DNA of 64,000 nt. Origin: Trichostrongylus colubriformis. Lineage: Eukaryota; Nematoda; Chromadorea; Rhabditida; Trichostrongylidae. Positions within the stretch are counted from its first letter, which is position 1. Each line of letters opens with the position of its first letter. The notes under the pieces are model-generated. The model was not told the origin of the DNA. It worked only from the letters and a program-made list of their open reading frames with translations, and made no database searches. Shown one piece after another: positions 1 to 10,886 of the stretch. Location of the stretch: assembly GCA_963978905.1 (NCBI GenBank), contig OZ022257.1:37105919-37169918 (forward strand), given 5' to 3'. The translations under genes were made by a program, and so were the position numbers.

Positions 1-900
1 TGGTAGAGACGAGAGACACGAATGCAGATGCCAATCATATCCAGTGTAGGCAATGCCGATCGTTTTGCCCAAAGTGTGATGGTCGTTAGTGCTCTTGGCA
101 CTAATCCTGTAACCCCGGAGGAGTTAGAACGGTGCAAAAATCCTCGAATGCTATGCAGAAACAAAGAAACAGCTTCAAGAAAAATCACCATCAACTGGCT
201 AAGGAACACATAGAAGTGGAAATGAAAAGGAAATCTTATCTTGGGAAAAGTTTCAGATCTTATCAACAAATGTGTTCCAGAAGAAAATGCTTGAAACAAA
301 CAAGAAAATTTATGTCAACATTCTTTGGTTGGTACAGGATGACATCGCTAGCCGCTACGATGAGAGTTGAATATTCACTGTCTCGGAGTTATGCACCTGC
401 TTACATTAAGAAAAAAGCTTACGAGAAGCCGTTCTATTTGGCCGTGTATATATTAGATAGTAGTAGGAAATTTTTTGAAACGCTTTGTTGCTTTTTCATC
501 TACAAATTTAACTCTCACATAAAGACTAGACATTAACTTCCTTAAAACTGCAGTTCATATCACGGCGCTGGATAGGGCGTGGCCCAAGAACTGGGCTGCG
601 AACGCGGCGGTATCAGAGCACTACTGAAAGTTGCCCTCCGAACAAACGTTTTCAGCCGCTTTCCTTCTGCTTCTCATTGATATACTACAACGCCCGTTTT
701 CAACGAGGTGAGCGAGTCTTGAGTTTCTTCAAATTTTTTTCAGTTCCAGAGCTATTTGCATGAGTACTGTTTAGCCGGAACCTCCATTTCGGTCCTTTTT
801 GGTTTTTTGTCGTCCTTCATTGTTTTCTGCTTATTCTTCGAGTGTTGCACTCGCTTTCGTCGAAATCGAGTTATTCTAGCTTATCAAATAGAACTTGTCG
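1..900. other. Unassigned sequence left of the first palindrome
   Basis: Two short overlapping frames occur here (22-213 and 132-536), but neither shows a recognisable domain, signal peptide or convincing splice context. The stretch at about 560-700 is somewhat richer in G and C. I see no RNA gene or terminal-repeat element. Confidence 0.5.
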
Positions 901-1106
901 TGGTGGGCGGAGCTCGGACGTTATACGAAAAACGATCTATGGAGATGGGAACAAGTTTGGTATGGGTAGGGCATGAGATAGAAGGTAAAGACCTCACATG
1001 GCACTCCATGTGAGGTCTTTACCTTCTATCTCATGCCCTACCCATACCAAACTTGTTCCCATCTCCATAGATCGTTTTTCGTATAACGTCCGAGCTCCGC
1101 CCACCA
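901..1106. repeat. Perfect 101-bp inverted repeat with 4-nt loop
   Basis: Arms 901-1001 and 1006-1106 are reverse complements, separated only by CACT. The sequence reads as a hairpin of about 101 bp ending in TGGTGGGCGGAGCTC. The right arm is the same block that recurs in degenerate form in the array to the right. The exact match of the two arms suggests a recent inverted duplication, or maintenance by gene conversion. An assembly fold-back artefact is also possible. The 85-codon frame crossing it (756-1013) is not supported as a gene. Confidence 0.9.
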
Positions 1107-1107
1107 G

Positions 1108-2700
1108 TTAAGCTCCGCCCGCGATGGGCGGGGCGTGCAGCGGAAATGTTCTTTCTTCAGACCGAAAATTGTTAATTGGGCGAACGTGCCCCAAACGTGG
1201 AGAGACGATGAATATGGGTCAGCGATGAGTTTCTGAAGGTCACGAAGGAATTTCAGACACAGTAACTGTGCGTCCCCGGCAGGCTACGGGATGGTGTTCA
1301 TGGGAAGCAAGAGGAACTCACTTTTTTGTAAAAGCTCGTAGATCCTGCGGCAATGTAAGTGGAAGTCTTCACCACTTCTCACCTCTCATACTATTTACCA
1401 GTTAGCTGGCGCACATTACTGTGCGCGTAACATCATGGGCGTCAGTGGGCACATAGGAATTGATTTTTTTTTCCTATAGACTTTACCTAGAGAGTGTAAT
1501 ACGCTCCGTCCATTATGGGTGGCTCTCCACCCATTTTGAGTGTGCTTAGGATAGCTTGAACATCGGTCATTTCTACCAATTTTTTCCTAATCTCGAGGCT
1601 GCGTTGCGCTCCCTCCACTGTGCCCAGGCCTTTTTCGTGACTTTCAAGAACTTATCACTAACACTGATCCGTCTTTCCTCCACGTTTGGTCATGATGGAA
1701 CACAAGCAACAATTTACGGTCGAATAACTGGACATTTCTGTGCACGCATTTCAGTGGGCGGAGCATAACCTGGTCCACGTTTGCTCTTACTTTTTGTTCC
1801 ATGTCTTACCCATCTCAAACTTGTCCCCATCTCCGCAGGTCGCTTTCCTTATAACGTTTAATTTACGCCCACCACTACAAATGCTCCGCACACTGTTGAA
1901 ATTTCTCTCTCTTCTATAGCCTGACATGGAATCAACACCCCCTGTTTTTCTCCCTGTCCCTAAACCACTTCCAAACTCACAGTTTTACTGTGCTTCCCAC
2001 ACGATCAATTACATGCTCCGCCCATTGAGGGCGGGCTCCCATTAATTGTGGGGGTGTTCAAGATTGCTCGGAATAGGTCATTTCTACCGGTTTTTCTTAG
2101 TCTTTAGGCTGCGTTGGAACTAGTAATGAATTCTTGTTGCAGGGAACGCCATTTCTCTCGCGCTGCGCCTACTGTGCCTAGGATTTCTTCGTGACTTTCA
2201 TAAACTCATCGCTAACCTAAGCCCATCTTCTCTCCATGTTTGGAGCATATTCGAACGCAACTAACAAGTTTTGCTCTGAAAACGGAGCATTCAAGTGATG
2301 CCCCGCCCACCGTGGGCGAAGCTTAAATTGGTCCATGTGAGGTCTTTACTTTCTATCCCATGCCCTGCCCATAAACTTGTTCCCATCTTCGCGAATTGTT
2401 TTTCATGTAACGTCCAAGCTCCGCCAACCACTAAAAATGCTCCGGTTACTGTGCCTAGATTCTTTCGTGTCCTTCAGAAACCCATCGCTGACCTGAATCC
2501 ATCTTTTCTCCTTGTTTGGATCATATTGGAACCCAGTAACAATTGTCGGTCCGAAAACGGAACATTCCAGCGAAGGCCCCGCCCACCGTGAAGGAGCTTA
2601 CCTGGGTTCATGTGTGGTTTCTACTCCTTGTCCCAAGCCCTACCCACACCATCTTTGTCCCCATCTTCACAGGTCTTTTTTTATATACCTAATTTCGTGA
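1108..2700. repeat. Degenerate array of GC-box-containing repeat units
   Basis: A composite unit recurs at about 1621-1880, 2165-2433 and 2455-2700, and in inverted orientation at about 1108-1290. It holds a block resembling TTTCTTCGTGACTTTCA, then a CCCGCCCACCGTGGGCGG-like palindromic box, then a block including CTTGTTCCCATCTCC. The array ends in a run with ACAGACGGAC-type motifs and TATATATACTAGGG near 2700-2753. Short frames crossing it (1556-1768, 2295-2591, 2512-2700) are repeat shadows. A related fragment lies at 52080-52190. The unit is unclassified; a non-autonomous DNA element expanded locally is the likely origin. Confidence 0.7.
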
Positions 2701-2824
2701 CAGACGGAGGAGCGGACGGACAGACAGGCGAAGCGTTTTATATATACTAGGGATACATGTATCAGCTAATACCTACATAAGCCGTTTGCGCTTCTATTAG
2801 GTGAATGCAGAATAAATGGCCAAA

Positions 2825-3075
2825 ACATCACTGGCCATAACTTCGCTCAGACACAACTTTATTTGTCAAATAAACCATTCGAATCTGCACAACCTCGCCA
2901 ACGATATGGTAAAGAAAATATGAAATCATGATAAAATTCTGGATTGCGAAAATTAATAAAGTCAGCGATGGCATTTTCAACCTGCATGGTATCGGCGATT
3001 TTTTTCTGACGCAGGTTTGCATCAAGAGCCCGGAAAAATTGGTAATTGTTGGGAATAGGTCTGAGGAATAAGAGG
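2825..3075 (-). pseudogene. Mariner transposase C-terminal fragment (left arm)
   Basis: On the minus strand a frame reads ADTMQVENAIADFINFRNP, followed by the mariner C-terminal signature of an aromatic pair, HD, then LPYRW, C and DSNG. That matches the family's end pattern (FY..GI..LP.RW..CV...G). The preceding SPDL.P..YH region, which holds the last catalytic aspartate in intact mariners, is out of frame or mutated. Only about the last third of the usual 345-residue protein is present. It mirrors the copy in the right arm, so both ends of the host element carry the transposase 3' end. Confidence 0.75.
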
Positions 3076-3194
3076 GTGAGAGAGAGTTTCGGTGCCTAAC
3101 TGCATCAGTTTTCGCCAAGTGACTTGCGAAGTGTGGGGTTTTGCGTTGTTTTGCGCACCCGGCAAAAAGTGATGCAGTTAGGCATCGAGACTCT

Positions 3195-3285
3195 CCCTCA
3201 CCCCCCCCCCCCCTCCTTATTCCCCAGACCTATCCCTGACGCCCTCACCCCCCCCCCCCCCTTATTCCCCAGACCTATCCCTGAC
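3195..3285. repeat. Tandem 45-bp duplication with poly-C tracts
   Basis: Two adjacent units (about 3195-3240 and 3242-3285) each hold a C run of 13-14 bases followed by TTATTCCCCAGACCTATCCC. It lies inside the right arm and encodes a duplicated SPDL-region. The C runs are prone to length error in sequencing. Confidence 0.85.
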
Positions 3286-3540
3286 GGATTACCATCTTTC
3301 CGGGTTCTCGATGCAAACCTGCGTCAGAAGGAGCTCGCCGATACTATGCAGGTAGAAAATGCCATTGGGAGTTTGTTAATTTTCGCAATCCAGATTTTTA
3401 TCATGATGGCATATTTTCTTTACCAGATCGTTGGCAAAAATGTGTAGATTCGAATGGTTTTATATCGACAAATAAAGTTGTGTCTGAGCGAAGTTATGGC
3501 GATTTGAAAAAAAGTGGTCAGTTTTGGCCATTGATTCTGT
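3216..3540 (+). pseudogene. Mariner transposase C-terminal fragment (right arm)
   Basis: The plus strand reads a SPDLSLTDYH-like motif near 3270-3300, the block around the third catalytic aspartate. After a one-base frameshift it continues as RVLDANLRQKELADTMQVEN, and after a second frameshift as NFRNPDFYHDGIFSLPDRW and QKCVDSNG. This is the clearest mariner signature in the left 10 kb. Two frameshifts and the absence of the N-terminal DNA-binding region and the first two catalytic residues make it a fragment. It faces the right terminal repeat, opposite to its left-arm twin. Confidence 0.8.
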
Positions 3541-3551
3541 ATACACCTAAT

Positions 3552-4999
3552 ACATACCTTATCTAATTTCGGTGTGGCGGAAGATTTACTCACATCCCTC
3601 GCAGAACAGAAATTTTTAATGGTGACGATTCGAAACAGCGGCTGCCCAATGTGTCTATTTATCCAATTCAAGGAAAAAAGTCCCAATCACAAAGTTGACG
3701 CTGGGAGATCCTGGTTCATCGAAAATGAATACCGCCTCCGAATAGTTCGGGCATGAAATACTGTTGCCGCATTTTCAGCGTGCATAATCGGATAGTACCA
3801 AAGTTATTCCATTGAAAAAAACACGGTTCAAATATTGAACTGATCACTATTTCACACCAAGAATATCTCTCTAGGAATAGTTGTGGGCTGGAAATAAGGT
3901 AGAGGAAACAGGTACAAAACGAGTGGACATGACCCTCCTTCACGATAAAAAAAAAGAAAAGAAAATCCTAGAAAAAGAATCAGTGGAAATAAGTGCCTTC
4001 TATGGGCATCGAGAACATAGAAGATGTAAAGCATCTCGAGAGTAGGCTTAAAAAGAGTCGTCTGGCTAAGAGCAGTCACTTAATCAGGATCACGAAATGC
4101 GGAGTTGGGTGGAGAACCAATAAAAGTAGATAGAAAATTCTGGAATATGAGAAATGAATGTAAACAGCTTCGCTGACATGGCTAGTACCTTGTGTACTCA
4201 AACTTCTAACTGAATAAAGTGAATTCGCGAAAAGTTCCAAGGGCTGAACGGTAGAGGTACGATGTGTAAGAAATGAATATTCAAAGACATGCTCCACAAT
4301 TTACCTGATGAAGCGCTGCGTTATTTGTAGAGGGGTGAGTAGGAATCACAAGGGCATCAAGACTCATCATGAGGAGAGTCATCAGACGTGCAGCGCCCAT
4401 CACAGAATATGATTGTTTGTGCACCGGTGCCTCTCAAAGGTACTGAGAAAGACAAGGAAGGAAATAGTATTTGGAAACACAGTTCTTTGTAGACAAATAT
4501 TCGAGCTCAAAAAGTGTTGCGATGAAGAACTAGAACGCCTCTGGAGCGCTAATACAATGGTAGCGCGCTTGCAAATAAAATGAAATAAAACAAAGGAGAA
4601 GAAACGAAATTGACCATGGTAAGAAGAGTACGTGGAAGAGTACTTAAGCAAGAGAAGTGCTATTCCAATGAGGGAGAAGGGGAGGGGGAAGGACACCGCA
4701 CTGTAGCCGACTCAATTTTTGGGTTTGCCTCCTGTCTACTACTTAGCCTCAGCTCTAGGGAAGGGAAGAACCTCTTTTTCTTCTCTATTAAAGCATGGAC
4801 CAGTTGCTTTGTTACCTGACTCTTCAACGAAACGGATGTGTTTGACATCCCTCAATGTGCCCTCCCCTCCTCCCTCATAGGATAGCGCCGGGAGCGATTT
4901 CCCCACCTTACAGAGTACAGAAAGCGATATGAGTCGAAAAAAAAAATGAAAAAGAAAATCCCCTGGTGGGAAGCTACCACGAAGAACAAGTTACTACAT
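3552..4999. other. Unassigned intergenic sequence
   Basis: Only short frames on both strands without family resemblance. Purine-rich and pyrimidine-rich stretches occur around 3945-3985 and 4660-4700. I see no terminal-repeat element, RNA gene or convincing exon. Confidence 0.5.
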
Positions 5000-5008
5000 G
5001 TCGGTACG

Positions 5009-5234
5009 GGGTGGGGTCCACGAGGTCGAATTTCCGCTTCGCGGCGCCCCCGTACGACTCGCCGTATCGATTGCCCTTGGTCGCCCGGCAGAGCGTGACT
5101 GCGTCACGTCGGCGCTTTCCACTCATGCCACACTGCCTCGCTTGAAGGCTGCCATGCCCTGCCGCTGGCACTCGCACCCGCCGTGCTGTCATCGCGCGCG
5201 GCCGCGCGGAAATTCGACCTCGTGGACCCCACCC
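5009..5234. mobile_element. MULE-like MITE, 226 bp, 9-bp target duplication
   Basis: Perfect 29-bp terminal inverted repeats lie at 5009-5037 and 5206-5234; the outer ends are GGGTGGGGTCCACGAGG and its complement. They are flanked by identical 9-mers GTCGGTACG at 5000-5008 and 5235-5243. A 9-bp duplication is typical of Mutator-like elements, which is the basis for the class call. The interior is GC-rich compared with its surroundings and has no transposase, so the element is non-autonomous. The short frames in it (4974-5340, both strands) are shadows. Perfect ends and target site suggest recent insertion. Confidence 0.85.
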
Positions 5235-5243
5235 GTCGGTACG

Positions 5244-7056
5244 CAGTACTTACCACGTCACTCGAATTAAGCCATGAAGACTCGGATGTGGTATGCCGCG
5301 GCGCAACGCACGGTTGATGCTTGCGCCTGGGCTGCGGCAATCTACGTGTCTAAACGTGTTGTAGCAACGGTGTCGATGAATCCTCGTCAGGGGGTCGTAT
5401 TTGGTCCGTCGGAAGGGGGAGGGGCTGTGATCGTTGAGGTAGGCAGTGATCAACGGAGCTTCTTAGGCTGAGACTCCAAAGTGTAAAGAAGAGATGTGAT
5501 AAAACTGACTGACTGAGTTCAAATCCAAAACTTATATTCGAATTAATCTTCGCTTAAAAACTTTGCTTTGATCTTCACACAAAAACTCGGAGCAACGCAA
5601 AGCGGCATTCCACAAATAGGAAATAAGGTAAACGAAAATTTTTGAGATAATTGCTTGAGACGACACTGTATAGAGTAGAGCGCCGGAAAATTCTTTGTAT
5701 ATACTGAGAATGGGAGTGAAATCTTCACGCAAGCGCATGCTGTAGCGGAGCCAGTCGAGGCCAATCACCTTCTTGTTGGTTTTTGAAATCAAAAGATGCG
5801 TACTGGAGGTATAACAGGCTCAAGGGATCATTTTTCCCAAGAACATCTCGCGACTTCGACGAAAAAATTTTTCCACGACTGGCTTCTCTCGAAATAAATT
5901 CTTTCTTTTAGAAAATATCGTATAGTTCAAGCAGTATAAGAAAGAGGCAACTTCGCAGACTCCCGAAAAACATATTGCACGTGAAGTGAACAATTCGAAA
6001 TTTTTTAAAATTTTTCTTGATTGGATTTCCATATAGAGAGCTGCGCAACCACCAAGGAAATCAAGGGGCCAATAGATTGGTCTGAAAAGGCTGTCAAGAC
6101 AAGAGTTAACAGTACTTCGAAAGGTTGAGTTTTAGTAAAGCTACAGGTATTCAAAAAACGCTCAAATTTATGAACTATTGAGTTGATACCGCCCCCACCG
6201 TGATTGCCGCGTCGCTACAGCCATAGCCGAGTGGCGAGGAGCGCGTCACTTGGCTTTTGTTTAGTTTCTAACTTTACTATCCTAGTATTTTTCATCCTTT
6301 ATCCCATGACTTGCATGATTTTTGGGCCTTCTCCCTTCTCATCAAAGGGCGAGTACATTACCGTTGGTCGACAACGCTTCCTTCCGGATTACAAAAATTG
6401 AATTTGGTCAGGTTCTTACTTTTATTATGTAGACGGATTCGTTTTGGAATATAAGCACCACGTTCTGCTAGATTCCTGTTCCTCTCACTTCGTCAGGAGG
6501 TAGCCTCATTGTCAGGGGTTTTTTTTTACTGTAGTCTCTTCATGTCCTTGATGAATCGCACTGGCTTGGTAGAAACCTGGGAAATAGCGGAACCTGACGA
6601 TGGTGAGGGGTCGTATGGAGGATACCGTTTGAGAGGTCGTATTTTTTGAAACTTTTTCTCGACTTTATTCTCGGACCTGACCCATGGTATCATTCCGTAG
6701 CATTTTCATCACTTCATCCTTTGAATTCAGACAATTCAGAAAGCAGCGGACGTTTAGAGAGTGCGACGTCGTGACTACGCCCACACGTGCGACAACCAGA
6801 AAATTTTCTCGAATTCCAGAGAACTTAAAAGGATTGAGGGAAATCTTGTTACCGTGGTTGGAAATGAGTGGCAAATTAGATGTGTATGAATCATATAATA
6901 CGATGCCGTATAAGAAAACACCGATGTATAGTTACGTGTAGGTGAACTTAAAATTTTCTCAGATCGAAGAGGAGAGGGGACGTGCAGATATTCCGAGTCA
7001 GGTAATTAGCGTTGCGTGTACGGCAAAATCAAAGTCCAGACTGAAATTTCATATTA
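5244..7056. other. Unassigned sequence between two MITEs
   Basis: Only short frames in several phases (for example 5532-5792 minus and 6684-6941 plus), none with a recognised domain. A GC-richer patch lies near 6195-6255. Nothing else can be supported. Confidence 0.5.
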
Positions 7057-7058
7057 TA

Positions 7059-7769
7059 CAGGGGGTGCCAAATAATAAAGTAATTTTTCTCCTCCACTTT
7101 CAATCCTACTTTAGTCAAACTTCAGCAAATTCTTACCAGGTATTTTCATACCTGAAGTAAAGAGCAGACATCACTCTATCAATATTTTCCGCAACAGCCT
7201 TCTGCACGAGCAGGAATAAGCTTGTTCCGAGTGAACAAGATGTGTCACCTCAACTGGGCAAAATCCGGAATTTCGTCGCCCTCGTTCACTACCTTGCTAA
7301 GGTCCGTTCACTCGGAGTACCTGAGAGGATTCATATTGGCTGGTGCTTTATAACATTCCGCTTTTTCCGGGTTCCCAGCGCTTTTCGTTTCCAAGAACCA
7401 GAACATGACGTTACCACTGAAACCCTTTGCAGCCGATTTGAAGCATGAAAAATGACACTTTGTGGCATAGCAGCGTTGTCCGAGCAGAAAGGGCTCTGTG
7501 ACTTCTATGAACCAAAAGGCCGATCCTTAGAAAGCTTCCCACAAAAGATCTACAGCGGAACCTGGCTCCACTGTTATGAGCGGACCTTAATGCCGTAGGT
7601 CCTCCGAATCCCGACTGCGCCGAGTGGAGGCTCCGTTGCTCCCGTTTCTAGAGGAACATTTCGAGAATATTTTGCCCCAATACTTTTGTCTCTTTCATTT
7701 CCCTATGTTTTGTATACTAGGCAGATCTGAGCCGCGAGCAGAATTACTTTATTTTTTTGGCACCCCCTG
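7059..7769. mobile_element. TA-inserting MITE, copy 1 (CAGGGGGTGCC ends)
   Basis: The left end CAGGGGGTGCCAAA and the right end TTTGGCACCCCCTG are complementary, and each is next to TA (7057-7058 and 7770-7771), as in the Tc1/mariner superfamily. A second copy with the same ends and about the same length lies at 43307-44042. The two share interior stretches such as ATGTGTCACCTCAACTGGGC, so this is a genuine dispersed family. Neither copy encodes a recognisable transposase. Frames 7242-7448 and 43489-43890 look alike only because the DNA is related. Confidence 0.85.
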
Positions 7770-7771
7770 TA

Positions 7772-10264
7772 GGCTGATGCAGTAACTGGATTAACTGAAG
7801 CTCTGCATGGAGTGAGGGCAGACTTTTTTTCCTCAGAAAAAGCATACAGAAAGATATATTTGATATTTCAGACTCATTCTCATGTCTACCAAGAGCATGC
7901 TCAAAGAGCAGGTAGGCGATGGTCTCAGCTGTCTCACTCCTCTCTACTGCCATCAATCAAGTGCTATCAGTTTCAGAGTGATCTCCCGGAAGTCCATGGT
8001 CACAGCCAACTAATCATAGAGGCTATAATTCAAGTTCCTGACCCTATCAAACATGCGAAAAAACATGCACTTTTGTTGTCGTAAAATCATTGCATTTACA
8101 TAACTTGATTAAATCATTTTTACTCCGAAGAGTAGACCCATGAGATTAGGAAAAGGGTGATAAAAGGCATTCGGTACACAGTGAATGGCTCTTGAAAAAG
8201 GATGTTTATACCATAGAAGAGCTCCTAATCAACCGAAAAATTGTTACGCTACACACGCTAGGAGGGATAAATTGAATGCTCAATACTGTTGCTTAATGAT
8301 GAAATCAGAAATGAAATAGAAATGCCTCTTCAAAAGCAGTGATGCACCTTCAGTAAAGAGATCTTCCATCATTGAAGTCAATCAAGTCAATCGATTATAT
8401 ATTGATTAGAAGCTGTGAGTTGCAGCCGGTGAATTTCAACGACGTGCATGCGTACAGCGTGCCAACACAAAAGCAAAACCTGTATTTATTGATCATAAAC
8501 TAGGACGTTATTGAAAAGGAACAACAACCTAATCACGTAGTTTCACAATCAACTGAACCTGCACGCATCCACTTCCTGCATTAAATTTCGTGCGACATTT
8601 AATGCACACATGCTGATTTTAAAATAGCAGCTGGATGAGTTTTGGCACAACGGTCACAAAATAGACGAAGAAACATCTTACTGAACACTACGAGAGAAAT
8701 TTGTTCGTCATGACTTCGTTTTGAGTGATAATCAAGTTTGGTGGGACCAAAGATGCCAGCCGGGCTGATTTCAGGAATATGCGGTACCACAGCTGATTAT
8801 GAATGTTTTTGTCTTGTTTCGTGAGCGCATAATGGAATCCTCAACCAGGATGGGTCATTGCAGAACTAGTTGCATTCCGTACTGATTTGGATGAGTTTCG
8901 AAAAGGATGTGCTGCTCAACTTTCACTTTTTTATATGGCGTCATTCGGCAATGTCTCACCTGGCATAGATACATTGCCACCACTGCGGGAAAGTAGCGGT
9001 AGGGATCGTATATGAATCTCCCTTTTGAGAAAGATCGCACCAACGTCACCGATTTCCTCAACGCTACGAGTGGCCCCATAGAGACTTAGTAAATAGCAGT
9101 TGCGATTCAATAATAGTAATAGTAATCACATCCCAGCTTTTTCGTCGAACGCTTAAGCTAGCAACCCTGCGGAACAATGGCTATTTTTTTACTATGAGGG
9201 TGGAGAACAGGACTGAACAGAAATCTTGGTCGTGTTGGGCCACCTTCATACTCTGTTGTGAACGCGGCTGCGTCGTCTCCGCGTCTCCGCTCGTGCCACT
9301 CTGCCTCGCTGCCTTTGAACACGGCCACGCCCTTCCGCTTACACCACCGCGGAGTATGGAGGCAAGCTTTATTGTGAAACAGCCCAGCTAATATAGTTAT
9401 TCTCGGAAAATGACTCTACGTGCACCAGTAGTTACTATCGAAGGGAGCAGTCCTAAGTGCTAGCGAAAAAAGTTGTGTAGTACCTTTGAAAAAAGTTTTG
9501 TAAGAGTCCCAGTCACCATTATTGTCGGGCGGATCACCTGTTCACATCTGTATGGGTTTGAACTAAAATGTTTAAAGGTCAAAGAAGAGGAATTTCGCGG
9601 AAGTCTTGGGAAGAGAAACTTTCCAGGAAGATTAATTTATCTCAGTAATCAATTTTTCAACACAAATCTCCGTTACGAACCTTGTAAGGGCTTACGGCTA
9701 CAAAAACAGCCTTGGCTTCACATCTTGCGAAGAGCAAGAGAAGGACTATAAAGGGCTTCACGACGTTGCGTAATGTCGGGAAACATTGAAACCTACATAC
9801 TTGCACGAGATGAAAAAAGACCGTGCAATTTGTGGACAAACCATGGGTTATTGCACTCTGGTGTAAGATGGATGAATCTGCTTGATGCTGACTTGTCAGA
9901 TCCTTCTGTCACTTTGCATGGGAATGGGCACGACGACAAAGCAATCAGCTGAGCAAAAAAAGACCGGGTTCTGCGTGAGAAGGGTAGGTACTATTGAAGA
10001 TTGGAGCCGCTACGCTTTCAGGAGAGATTAGATGAGTAAACTCGCGATCATTGGGCAGACAATGATGCCAACAAATTCACTGAACAGTGTAAATAAGGTG
10101 TTGTTCAAAGTTGATTAATTACGTCTTGATGCCTTTTTCGTCTTCTCGCTAGAGTCTGTCTTGTGAAACAGTTGTACTTATCTACAGCAGGGACTCCAAA
10201 GGGAGGACGACGGGTACCAAGCGAGAGGCGGGACGTGTATTTTTACAGTTCATCGCAACACTAC
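7772..10264. other. Unassigned sequence, one GC-rich patch
   Basis: Short frames such as 7812-8084 show no known domain. At about 9262-9345 a GC-rich stretch (GCCACTCTGCCTCGCTGCC and following) resembles the interior of the MULE-like MITE near 5128-5165, so it may be a worn relative. No ends could be found for it. Confidence 0.4.
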
Positions 10265-10338
10265 CTTTGTGAGTTTTTTCTAAGAAAAGATAAGAAGGAC
10301 CCTTTGTGAATTTTTTCTAACAAAAGATAAGAAGGACA
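10265..10338. repeat. 37-bp tandem duplication
   Basis: Two adjacent units beginning CTTTGTGA at 10265 and 10302 share AAAAGATAAGAAGGAC, with a few substitutions. It is a simple local duplication with no coding content. Confidence 0.85.
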
Positions 10339-10652
10339 CTCAGTAGTCAGATTACAATAGGCATTAAGGAACAAAAAAGAACATAAACGCGGCCCGGAAA
10401 ACAAGGTGATGTGAATCGTGTATTCTAATTGGACGTACCTCGTTCGGCTGCGTCGAGAGCGGAGGTAAGATGCGGTCTTTTGCGAGGCAGCAGCTTAAGA
10501 ATCTCTACATTTGAAAACTTGGGGTAAAGGGAGAGTAAGGTGGCAGCCGTGATCCGATAAATTGAACTAATAGTCCGCGCAAACAGCGCCAAATTCTCTA
10601 TCCAATTTCTACTGAAGAAAAAGATGTAAAACGATAAGAAGTATGTAGTACG

Positions 10653-10886
10653 ATGAGTTGGACATCGCATCTCGCCAAGAAAGGCTATCGTGTTAGGAGA
10701 GCTATAAGATTGGTTCACTTCTCAATCCCCGTCGGATGCTTTTTGGTCGAATGTCCTCTTGCAAAATTCGTCAGAAAGAGAATGAAGAAAAGTGTTAAAA
10801 TTCCGAAAAGTAGCCAGGTACTGGTCAATTTTGATCATCTGGACTGGTCAAAGTATGAGCAGTGGATGAAGTACCAGGATGAATAA
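10653..10886 (+). CDS. Possible small or terminal-exon coding sequence, unassigned
   Basis: This is a 77-codon frame rich in basic residues, with a C-terminus (VNFDHLDWSKYEQWMKYQDE) that looks more protein-like than the low-complexity frames around it. An acceptor-like TTCGTCAG ends near 10770 inside the frame, so the true unit could be a terminal exon starting there. I do not recognise the family. No upstream exon with a matching phase was found. It may be chance. Confidence 0.2.
   Translation: MSWTSHLAKKGYRVRRAIRLVHFSIPVGCFLVECPLAKFVRKRMKKSVKIPKSSQVLVNFDHLDWSKYEQWMKYQDE

Larger units (their letters stand above)
2797..3549. mobile_element. Snap-back mariner derivative made of two inverted 3' halves
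   Basis: The ends are GGTGAATGCAGAATAAATGG on the left and the near reverse complement of GGTGTATACAGAATCAATGG on the right, each next to TA (2795-2796 and 3550-3551). TA is the mariner target. Arms run about 2797-3122 and 3153-3549, with a spacer of about 30 bp. Each arm encodes the C-terminus of a mariner transposase reading outward to its own end. The element is therefore not a normal 5'-to-3' mariner with short terminal repeats but an inverted duplication of the 3' half. Frameshifts and stops show it is inactive. Confidence 0.8.

Noticed and set aside
132..536. 134-codon frame at the left edge
   Set aside because: Lysine-rich start and aromatic end without any domain or continuing homology.
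5009..5234. GC-rich patch considered as a CpG-type promoter
   Set aside because: Perfect terminal repeats and a 9-bp target duplication identify it as a MITE.
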